Shown: one piece after another, positions 21,296 through 33,200 of the stretch
Layout: every line of letters begins with the position of its first letter
Numbering within the stretch: the stretch's first letter is position 1
NCBI GenBank assembly: GCA_032622095.1
Contig: CP136069.1
Coordinates: 7,518,036-7,582,035 of the forward strand
Direction: 5' to 3'
Length of the DNA: 64,000 nucleotides
DNA from: Siphonodentalium dalli
Taxonomy: Eukaryota; Mollusca; Scaphopoda; Gadilida; Siphonodentaliidae
The notes under the pieces: model-generated
Database searches by the model: none
Told to the model about the DNA's origin: nothing
Seen by the model: only the letters and a program-made list of their open reading frames with translations
Program-made: the position numbers and the translations under genes

Positions 21296-24200
21296 GTAAA
21301 AAATGCATTTATCTTTTAAATATCAATACGAATATATGTAGATTGCCTTCTTCTGCAAATTTCACTGTACATTATATTAGGTGGCTTTTTAATAATTAAT
21401 TTCTTGCTGAATTTTGTAGTTTTGCCGCCTGTCCGAAAAGTTGCATTGCCCATTTTCGGGTTACATTTTTACACTTACACTTTACTTCACTTACAATTAT
21501 ACAAATATCGTAATGACTCGTATGTTGTTGACAGTGTAGCGGTCGCATTGTAAATATAGAAGGCAGATTAATCTTCAGCTCCAACGGAGCATGCTTCTTT
21601 GGTCCAGTGGTTAAGACCGAAGTTAAGCAACGTCGAGCCCGGTTAGTACTTGGATGGGTGACCGGGCGGCGATCGGAGGTGCTGACTTTCTGGGTGGCTC
21701 CCAAATTACACCCTTCTCCCATTACAATAGCACACCCTTGGTGTAAGATCTGTGTGACACATTGTTAAATTTTAGTCAGTCGGATATTACTATGCTGCAA
21801 TTTCATGGGTCGGGGGGTAGATCATGCCATGAATCTCTACTAATGCCCGTAGAGATCATATTTGTTGTGTTCAAAACCCGGGAACTTTTTTTAAGTTTTG
21901 ACAGGGAACCGTATAAAGTCGAAAAAATAAGGCGGGAATGTATTTCTTTGTTCATACCTGTTGCTTGATGATTTATTCATCGGTACGTGAAGTTCCCAGC
22001 TCGATATTTCATTGTTTAGGCGACTTTTGAGACCCGATTCCGCAATAAATATTTATGATCTCTACTGGCGTTAGCATTAGTAGAGATTCATGGCATGATC
22101 TAGGGTCGGGGGTATTCCAACTGGCAACAGGCAACAAATTTAAGACATATTTTAATATTTGGACATTTATGTTAATATCTTAATTCCTCATCCATTCCTC
22201 ATGTCTAATACAGAACGTGAAAACGTTACTGGCAAAGAACCCGCACAGTATGTGCGGCAAGGACATGCCCCTTTGAATTACATTGTTTACGTCTAATGAC
22301 TAATGACACAAATAAAACCATAAATAAAAACACATACCTTTTGTTGGAATGTTAAATATCATGACTGAACTAACTAGCATAAATTTGTGTCTCTTTTAAT
22401 TAGAGGTGTAACGATACGCTCAGGCCACGATACGATACGTATCGCGATACTAGGATTACGATACGAATCGCGATACATGCATGTTATATATATATAATTA
22501 GTACTAGCAGTGAGGGGGTCCTCATTAAGACATTAACTTGTAGCTCTATGTCACACTAGTGACACTATTGACAGTTTGACACAAATACAATATGTTCCAT
22601 ATAAAATTGGGTTAATGAGACTAAACGAGTCATTATGAGTGTGATATAAGTTATTGAGAACCCTCGTTCATAGGACGTCTGCCGGCTTCCGGAGATCATA
22701 TTGTACTTATCAAATCGTACTGTATCCATAAATCTCCAATATAATTTATGCCATGTTTGAGACTTTGAGTAACTTCTACAACAAACAAAGAAGCTATCTT
22801 ATATTTCCATGATCAACTTTCACAAATAACCAAAACAAGTCAAGAGATATTGCATGAAAAGAGTCAAAATAACTAAACTTTTAACAATGTCAACATCCGA
22901 ACATCTGGAACATCCTGGGACCTGGTAAGTTGTAACTGGTTACATCCATAACATGCTTGGATATCCCGGTGATGTCGCCGAAGGTGCGTATTCATGTTGG
23001 TTGTATTGCCGTTGTAACTTGTATTTCATTTCAGTTTTACAGATTTTGCATACCGTTCTATCTTTATGTATTGTCGGGTATTATGTTCATCGTACGTCGC
23101 CGGAAACCCAAAATGCTCCCACACTTTTGACTTGAAATTGTTTATTGGCGTAGGGGCCACAATATCGGGCTCTTTTAAGTCTTTATGTGACATTTCAATT
23201 CTCCAACTCTTCAAAAATAAATTCTATCATCAACAAATTTGTCCTTGACATTAGATCAATTTAGTTCAGTTTACATGAATATTTTAACGTCCATCAGTGA
23301 CCAATTTTCAGTTTTCATGTGCGACCATAATGCGACTACAGAGTGTGCTACCCGGCTGGACAAAACAAGTGTCCATTGTCACAGCGGTGTATTTGCCGTT
23401 CGACTGCGGTGTCAGAGTTTGTAACTGCAGTTGAGCACCGCAGCCGAACGACAAGTACACTGCGGCCAAACGGCAAGTTCACTGCGGCCGAAAGGCAACT
23501 ACCCTCACGGTCGAATGGCATGTACACCGTGGTTAGATTTCTGGTTTGTATTGTCTTTTTTCGGTTTGATGAAAGTACACCGTGGCAAATACTCCATGCC
23601 GAATGGCAATTACACCGCGGCCCAACTGTAGTTAGCCGGTGGAGCCGCGGTGTAGTTGCATTTCAGCCGCGGTGGCAATGCTAACGGCACCGCAGTTAAG
23701 TGGACACTTGTTTTGTCCAGAAGGGTATGTAATTATATTTTTGGGGCTCATGTCGCTCGTTTATATGATCGACAAGATATTTATATCATGTACCATATCA
23801 TATAACCATATGCGCCTTTCCGTGCGCGAATAAATTTGGTATACCAGTAATGTAATAGACGGACCACGTGTACCGTTACCTAGCATTTTCTGAAACGTAT
23901 AATGTACGTTTGTGGATTTAGAGTTATCCTTCATGCTTCGGAACTGGGATTTTAGCGAATAGCCAGTGAAGAACAACGTTTTTTTGATAATGTTCTGTGT
24001 ATATGGTATGAATACTAATATCGTATTAGTATATGCGTCGTGTTTATTTCCAGTACTGTTTATATTCACAGCTAGTACCTAATGCATTAATATACTTTTT
24101 CTGTCAACCTATCGGGCGTAATAATACACGCGGACTGTTAAAGTTAGTAGAAGTCACGGGAATTTCATAAAGATCTTCAATGTAATAAGCCTTACACTCA

Positions 24201-27200
24201 GTTAATACCACGAACATATTGGATGAAAATATTTTATTGCCAACGTTTACAGTTACAACGGACCTTCTACCTCACCCTAAATGACAACCGGCATGCTAGT
24301 TGTCAGTAATTACGCACTTGTTAATGACAAAGTAGTATCTGTTTGACGCTAAGCGACGTCACAGAAGAACGGAGTATACCAAAAGCGACCAACATGCTGC
24401 CACAAAAAAACGAAGTATAGTATCGGGAGGATCGATACTCGGGTCTCCGTATCGATGCATCGTATCGGCGCGCAGCGTATCGCGATACATCGATGCATCG
24501 GTGAATCGTTACACCACTACTTTTAATTCATAAAATTTTCTTTGAAAGACAACAGTTTACTGACAGAATTTATTTAATCGTCTGCGCCTGTGAGCGCTCC
24601 ATTCTTAACTCCTCGACCTGTGACCTCTGGGGCCAACTACTAGTAAGTGCGCGCATGCGTAATAGATTAAGAAATCTGGGATTTATTTAAGCCACACCAA
24701 ACTTATTTCGCAGTTTCATTGTTCCAGACCACATAGGAACAGGCTGATTAGATGCGATATTTGTTACACGATATTTGTCGCAGACCCTTGCGACGTAAGA
24801 TCTGTGCGCACACACGGTACGATTTTAGTCTTGCAACTTCTGTTTTTATCCGCATCGTACGATCTGGTTGATTACATTCTCGTGAATGCAATGGGTTACC
24901 GTATTATTAACGTGGTATATAGGCTATAGGTATTGGTCTATATTTGTATTTATTGCAGATATTAAATACTAATTTCTAGTGCTGAAACGGATATCCGAAA
25001 ATTAGGAGTCGATTATTTAGGACATTATTGTATGGTACACACTCCAATACCAATATTTGACACCTTTTCTCGCCTGTTGTTGGCCTGAAATCCAGTTATG
25101 ACAACCTGAATCAGAAATTGACTCCTTAACTACAACAGAGTTATGGGTAATTTTTAAGGATTTAGTCAGAAAAATTGCTTGTTGCCATTCATCGGAAAGC
25201 TCTCATTGAGAGCTTTCCGATGAATGGCAGCAAGCCATATTTACGACTAAATCCTGAAAAATTACCCATAATTCTGTTGTAGTTAAGGAGTCAATTTTTT
25301 TAGGGCATTATTGTATCTCCTATATATTTTTTTTAAGTTTAACCAATGTAGGTAAGTGTAGCGAATTTTGAATGGGGTATTATATTAATTATCACTACAT
25401 GAATTATACATTAGGCAATAGCATACTTACCTATCTAGTAGGTCGGGAACTCTTTATAAGTTATACATCATCGTATCAGAATATATCATTTGTTTTATAC
25501 ATCATTGAAGAATATTTATCATTAGTCGTTGTGGTCTGTTTCGAGTGTAGATTCTTTCTGTGGAGATTATATCAGCCCACAATCCTTGACTCTCGCTGTA
25601 GTCAGCAATTGGCTGCGATATCGTCGGTTTGATTGGACCGCACCCAATGTTTATTGATGACGTATTTTGACAGCGGCACATTGTTTATATCGGACCACGT
25701 GGAATAATTATTGTTTACCAAATTCACTACATAAGTGGGTGTCTGATCAGGTAGCAAACTGTCAGGGTTAGCAATCCACACCTAGCACACTAGAATGACG
25801 GAGACAAAGTCAGAGTGATGCACTGGCAGGTCGACCAAGGCCTTTTGGTATGTCAAAGAAGGTTTTAGCTAAAAGAATAACGGCTTAAAATATATTCGTC
25901 ATAAATTTACCCACACAATAATTGTTGGTACAAAAATGAATGGATGACAAGAGCAAGAGGAGAGGGTCTGCAAAGCATATCAAAGAATGGGTATATAATG
26001 GGGTTAGGGTCCCAATCACTAGTAATATATATATAAACGAGGTGCATTGAATGCTCATGTTAGTTTTGTAACCAATTCATCGGCAAGTTCTCAAATTAGA
26101 ACATAACCCAAGCCTGGAAATATGGTGTCTCATTTTTTGCAGAATGAGGTCCCTAGAGGGTGAATTTAATGATGCTATCACATATGGCAGGCTAGCATCA
26201 CCAAATTTAACCTCTGTGAAACTCATTCTACTTAGGCTCCAAATCCTATGGGAGACCTAAGATCAGTTGGAAGATGTTTCACTCATTAGTCAGCTCGATT
26301 ATACATTTTATTTACATGTTCTGCAAATTGGGGGATATAGACACTGAACAGAAGGGAAAAAGCAACTAAAAACAATATTAATTTGAGACTATAGATACCT
26401 TCCAGAAGATGAGGCCAAAGCAGAATGAGATCCCCAGAGAGTGAATTTTGTGATGCTAGCCCGCTGTGTGGGGCAGCATACTAAATGTACCTCTGGGGAC
26501 CTTATTCTGCAAATGACAGGCACCATATTTGCCATATTGTCTTGAACAAAATGTTTTATTACCAACAACATTTTTACCCTGTGCCAATGCATTCTCTTAT
26601 ATATGCGAGTCGACCATAGGTCGCCTCGCATATATAAGAGAATGCATTGGCCTAACAATTTTTTACAATTTCAATAATTTGTTCTTGTATTCTTTAACAA
26701 TTTTATAATTTCACCCATACAGAGCCCCAGACAAACATGAGCAGACGACACTCTTCTATATGATTCTATATATGTGTGGGGCTCCCTGCAGGGTAATGGA
26801 TGTAGATTGTACACTCATTTACATGAACAAGGGTGTCCACACTTGTGTATCACAAGACATATATGACCCATACCTACCGGGTACCTACATGTACATAGTC
26901 ACACCTCTAATTACCATAACTGGAACAGTTGCCCACATTTATGTTACCAGAATATAGATGAGATAATGGAGAATAATGATACAAATACAAAATATGAAAT
27001 AAAGTAATGCTCTAATTAATCAACTTCTTAACCACAGCAGAATTATGGGTAATTTTTCAGGATTTAGTTGGAAATATGGCTTGTTGCCATTCATCGGAAA
27101 GCTCGCGGCGAGAGCTTTCCGATGAATGGCAACAAGCCATATTTCCGACTAAATCCTGAAAAGTTACCCATAATTCTGCTGTGGATAAGAAGTTGATTAA

Positions 27201-30200
27201 TATGGGCATTACTGTATATATAAATGTATTACTACCTGTAATACAACTGTTTGACACATTTTCTCAAGAACAATTACCCACACATTAACAGAGTAGAGAT
27301 GATAAGAATAGTGGCAAACACAAACACCTTCAATTATATATCAGTGAGAGCTTTCCGATAAATGGCAACAAGCCATATTTCCGACTAAATCCTGAAAAGT
27401 GAAAGTTACCTATAATTCTACTGTGGTTTAGGAGTCGATTATTTAGGACATTACTGTATGGTAACTACACACTCCAATACCAATATTTGACACCTTTTCT
27501 CGCCTGTTGTTCGCCTGAAATCCAGGTATGACAACCTGAATCAGAAAGCTCCGGGACACTGACTAATTGATTATTGCAGACCAAAGTTTTCAAGGTTATT
27601 ATACCCCCACTTTCGAAGAAAATGGGGGGTATACTGGATTGACTACGTCTGTCTGTCACACTTTCTCCCTCTGTGTGTCCGTCTGTCCGTCCGTCCGACC
27701 TCATAACTCGAACAACTATGAACCGATTTCAATAATTTTTTGTATGCAATCTCCTTAGGACCCCATGATGGTAATTGCGGTGCAGTGCGACTTTTTTTTT
27801 TTAAGTTACACCTTACTTTTCGACTTGCATGTATTTTGACTTAGAAAATTTTGTCCGACTTAATAACTTTAACAAATATGAACCGATTTCAATAATTTTT
27901 GGTATACATGCTTCTCACAACAGCCTCTCTACATGATGCGGCTCAGGGTTGGCTCGGACTGTTTTTCCTAACATTACACTTCATTTTCGACTTATTTTGA
28001 CTTAGAAAATTTTGGGATTTTTTTTTTGTGGATGCTTTTTTCCCTGGAGTCGTGTGCCTTCTTAGCAGAAGTTTGGTTTGACTGACGAAATACTCGACAA
28101 AAGCCATCTTAGATGTTAAGGTTGTATCTCATTTTCTACCCTTTTTTGGGTTTCTGCAATCATTCGAACAAATATGAACCAATTTGAATATTTTTTTCTG
28201 TACAAGCTTCTTGCGACACCATATCGATATTATTAATCCAAATTTTTCTTTAAAGTTAAAAATCTTTTTTGTTGGGTTTACGGATAATGCGGGTTGAATT
28301 TGCCACAGTGGGGGTATGCTAGCACGCGAGTGCACACCTCTTGTTTTGTATTAGTATACATAATGATGGTAAATGGCACATAAACAAAACCCCATACTTA
28401 TAGCTATATAATTATTATGGAAATGTATTACGGTGAGGCACATGTCTGGAAATTATTTATATATTTAGCAGTAAATGGGTTAAATAAATTAGAATTGGGA
28501 ACTGGAAGTTTCGGGACAGGAATAATTGGTCAGGTAGATTTGGCCAGGTGGATTTGGCCAGGTACTAGTAGATTCAGCCAGGTGGATTCAGCAAGTTCTT
28601 TTGATCTAATTAACGTAGTCAAGTTTCTGTGGGTGCAGTCTGATAATTGTCCAGACTCCGACTCCAAATAAGGCAATGTTTATACATGTACTTCCAGCAC
28701 TCAACAAGTTAAAACATTAAATCTTCTCCACAGATGCGAGAAACTATTTGAAGAAATGTCGTGATGAACAGATACGGGATGGAGAGATGATTGTAAGACT
28801 ATGGGAGCAAGTTCTCATGGATCAAAGTCACAAGCTGGGTGATGAACGTGAGTAGAATTTCGCTTAAAGACCCACTTAATTTTCAAACCCCCCAGATCAC
28901 ATAATATAATATATATTCCATATTATATACCATTAGAAAGAGGAAGCTCCAAAACATTGTATTATCAACTTTCCCAGTGTAATAAACTGAACATGATGTT
29001 TTGTTGAGGTACCGACATGTTTTCTCTGTTTAAGTGTCATCTTGGCTATATTACAAATTTATTATTTTCAATGGAAGTGGAATAACTCTATATCTTAGTT
29101 TGAATCATGTTGCCGTCTGGGAGCAAAACGGGGGAAATGTTTCTATGATTTCAGCTATTTTCTATTACTCTATAGGCACCTTCTGAGATACACGGTGCCA
29201 AATGGTGATGAATTATTGTATTTTAAAGGGGTACTGTACGCCAAATGTTGTTGTTGGTTTCTATAGTCTCCGAGTCTGAGAATAAGGTAACACTTTTTTC
29301 ATTATTTGAAAGTCTGTTGACTACGAAGTAGTGTTACGGATGACAAATTTACCGGAATGCAAAAATACAAATTGTCGTTGTCGAGTAATTTTTGTACAGT
29401 TTTCAACCAAATGAATCAAATAAAAGTTATATTATAGGCATACTAGTCCCATATAATCATTTAAGTTATTGTATCGTCGCTAGTCAGTGAGTGGCTTGAG
29501 TGTTCTCCCCGTATCATCATAATATTTTAAGCGATCGTGTGTGCGATCGGTTTAACAAGCCAGTATCCCTCATTTACTTTATTTGATTACGCAAATTCGT
29601 AATTTAATTGACGCCATTTTATGGCTCCAGTCATAAATTCAATTTATATCAAATTATTAACTTTTAAATTATTAAATTTTAAGATAGCCTATTAACCTGA
29701 GCGTTTACAGAATACATCTTCGACTCAAATTTCTTATGTTTCTATATATTATCGATATTAGATCGTTGTTGTCACCGGAAATTTAATGAAAATGGCGTAC
29801 AGTACCGTACCCCTTTAATCATATCTTATGTCATAGATTGTTATTAACCCTTTCAGTGCCAAGTCCGATTTTTGTATCAACCCATATACCCTGTGCTAAT
29901 GCATTCTCTTATATATGCGAGTCGACCATAGGTCGCCTCGCATATATAAGAGAATGCATTGGCCTAACAAATTTTCATCATTTGTTATTATTTTTTACAA
30001 TTTTTTACAATTTTAATAATTTTTTCTTATATTCTTTAACAGACTTATTTTGTAGGTTTAGTGCCAGGGAATCTTACGTTTTTCATGGGCATCAAAATTA
30101 TTACTATGAATACTTGGTGATAGTTTTGATTTATAACATGCCCCTAAGGTTTTATCCATTTTGTTTTTAAATTTGCTATAGCATGCTTAAGCATACCGAA

Positions 30201-33200
30201 AAAAATTCAACCCAAAAAAAAAAAAATAACATTTTTTATTTTTTAGGGCCGATTTTACAGACCATAAATTAGGGCCGATGAGATCGGCCCCTGGCACTGA
30301 AAGGGTTAAAACCGTATATCAAGGCACTATAAAAAATAATCAGTGTCTCGAAAATTAATTGGGCCTTATTTTGTGATTCACTGTAAACATGTGCTCGGAC
30401 TAATTTTCAAATAATTATCCAATTTCCTATTCTTCCACTAAAATTATTATCCATTCAGCAAAGAAAAAATGATGATAAGGTAAGTGAATGCAAAAAATAT
30501 TTTTTGCTTCCAAAAAAATACATATTTTGCAGCAAATAATTTTAAGTTGCCTATTCTCATGGTAAACATGTGGTTCTGGTCAGATCAAGTGACGTCCCCT
30601 GATCCTTAAAGTCCCACTTTATTTTCGAACCCCCAGATCAGATATATAAAATCTATGCCAAATTGTATACCATTTGAAAGAGGAAGCTCCAAAACATTGT
30701 ATTATCAACTTAGGCCAAAACAAAAAACTTCTCTGTTTCCGATAACAATGGGATAATTTTCCAGACAGGCAGGCAGGCAGGGATTATTTTGTTGTTAAAC
30801 CTTTCAGCTGTAAGTGATATAATAGTGTAGTTACAGTCCCATGGAATATGGTACATCAATGTGCATTGAAAATGAGCCAAGCATTGGGTAAAAACATGCT
30901 GTCCCTTGAATTCATTCACTCTGCAGTATGATCTCTACAAATAACTGACTTATTTTTGCTTTCGGGATTGGGGAAAAAACAATAAATATTCACATTGACA
31001 CTGTAACAGGTAACTTTTGACTAGCCTTCTGGAGAAAATTGAAAAAAAAAATTGAGGCAGGCAAGAAAATCTCAGCCAGGCAGGGTATCGGAAACAAAGA
31101 GGTTTTTTTTTTGCCTTATCCAGTGTAATAAACTGTGAACGTGTTTTTGTTTAGTCACAAACGTGTTTTGGTCATCTATGTTTTATTAACCCTTTACCCA
31201 ACAGAAGGGCCCTGTGCCAATGCATTCTCTTATATATGCGAGTCGACCATAGGTCGCCTCGCATATATAAGAGAATGCATTGGCTTAACACATTAAAAAT
31301 TATAGAATTGTTAAAGAATGTAAGAAAAAATGGTAAAAAGTGTTCAAAAAAGATTTTTTTAGGCCAATGCATTCTCTTATATATGCGAGGCGACCTATGG
31401 TCGACTCGCATATATAAGAGAATGCATTGGCACAGGGCATAACTGTAACCATCACAATGTGGTCAATGAGCCGGTTCCAATGATATCCATATTTGTATGG
31501 TTCTATTGAGACAGACCGAAGATATTTTAGGCTGTTGAAGCTTTATTTGGGCGTTTTTGGCCGGTTTGTGTGTAAAGGGTTAAAATGTTTGTTATTTTCA
31601 ATGGAGGGAGAATAACTCTTTATCTTAAAGATTTCAAATTTATCTTTAGTTTGAATTCTGTTGCATTCTGGGAGCCAAAAGGGGGGAATCATTCTATGTT
31701 TTCAGCTGTTTTCTATATCTTTATGGGTATCTTCTGAGACACAGATGTTTCAAATGGTGATGAATTATAGTATTTTAATCATATTTTATGGCAGAGGTTG
31801 TAATTAGAACCGTATATAAAGTCACTATAAAAAAATAATCGGTGACTTGAAAATTACGTGGGCCTTTAACCCGTTGAGTGCCTGAAATCAATTAGTAATC
31901 CCACCACTTTGCCAAATCATGGTAAGATAGGTACCCTACATTGAAACAAGAATTGGACGACATCGCAAGTTTAGATAACATTAGATGAACTGCATGTTGT
32001 CTAAAGGAATTGCTACACTTTACATTATTAAAAACGTTCGGAACACTCTCGACAATGTTATACAATATAGCTTTGATCAGATTTGTTCCGCTTTATTTGA
32101 AAATCGCTGCCGACGCTGTTTGTCTCAGTTTGTCGCTTTATAATAGGCCCCGTTTCTAATGATTCGACTTCGGACGCATTTCGTAAAATGGCGGCGCCCA
32201 CGGAAAATAAAAAATTCATCGTTTTCTTTTAAATCTTCCATCAAAACAGGAATATTCACCTATGTCATGGCGTCACAAACCATGGTTAGCTAACAGAAAG
32301 GCTTTGTGTTTCGTTGGCAGTGATGCTGATGTCATATGACTACACGTGCGGAGCACCACTGTTTCCATCAGACCATTCCATGGTTAATCAGATGGTCATG
32401 CGACCGCAGCTGGAATGCTGTATGTTTAGAACAACAACATTGAACAACAATATTATGCATCTGGCTTGGGTGATGCAGACCGTTGCGTGCAGTGTGGAGA
32501 GCTGGGCGGTGAAATAAAAAGCTCACTAAGAGCACGTTATAAAACAGTTGCCCCAATTTGTAAGCCTTGTATCGAACCCGGACTTACTCCTGTGATTGCC
32601 AGACCATATATTTTATAATATTTGGCAACAAACATTTACTGTACATCAGCATCTTGTAGCATATGTTGGTATAGGATATTTTTTATTGAATTGGTATTGA
32701 ATATTTACTTTTTATTGTACTTTGTGATTTTAAATACAAATAAATACTATGCTATTCTATTTTATGCCTTGTGTCTTGCTGATCTCCTTCCAATATCATA
32801 ATATGAAGCTTCACAATTCAAATCACACCTGAGATGTGTATATACATGGGAAAGTGAGAACTTTTGGGAGATTTCCACAAAAAAAAAAAAAACTAACTAG
32901 CTCCTAAATGCAGCCACACATTATATAATATTTATTAAAAAAGTAACGTCCACGTACAGTACATGGATAAACCGATTATCTTGAATAGGACGCGTCCACA
33001 CACACACACAAGAGTGAAGGGGTATATATTTTGCAGGCCTGTGCAATGTGTGTGTTTGGGTCAGGGTGTGAAAAGTTTCAAGCTGTTGAAACACAATGAC
33101 AAATTCATTCATTTGTGAACATCCGTCTGTGTTTGCTTATGCATTGCTAGTCGATTGAATACCAAGAAGCAGTTTATTTGCCCGCAAGCCTTGAAATAGG

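Larger units (their letters stand above)
28866..30366. mobile_element. Family K element, copy 1, split by two insertions
   Basis: K left end aaagacccacttaattttc at 28866; K right end gaaaattaattgggcctta near 30365. It is interrupted by the family L MITE (29227-29814) and the family B MITE (29848-30305). An intact K copy of ~480 bp lies at 41017-41502. Confidence 0.8.
30607..31868. mobile_element. Family K element, copy 2, split by two insertions
   Basis: K sequence runs 30607-30710, 31119-31185 and 31584-31868. The gaps are a family S element and a family C element. Ends taaagtcccactttatttt and aaattacgtgggccttta. Confidence 0.8.

Noticed and set aside
28417..28432. Alternative EMC2 first exon (MEMYY plus split Asp, donor gtgagg)
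   Set aside because: The phase fits, and it is close to exon 2, but only five residues would precede the conserved region and none resemble the family N terminus. The 21271 exon fits better in length and residues.
31172..31442. ORFs reading RIYKRMHW...[10 protein letters not shown] found at many loci
   Set aside because: They are translations of the family A palindrome and recur wherever it does, on both strands.
32190..32230. aaaatggcggcgcccacgg as a translation start
   Set aside because: The frame closes after about a dozen codons ([14 protein letters not shown], stop) and no donor in a useful phase follows.
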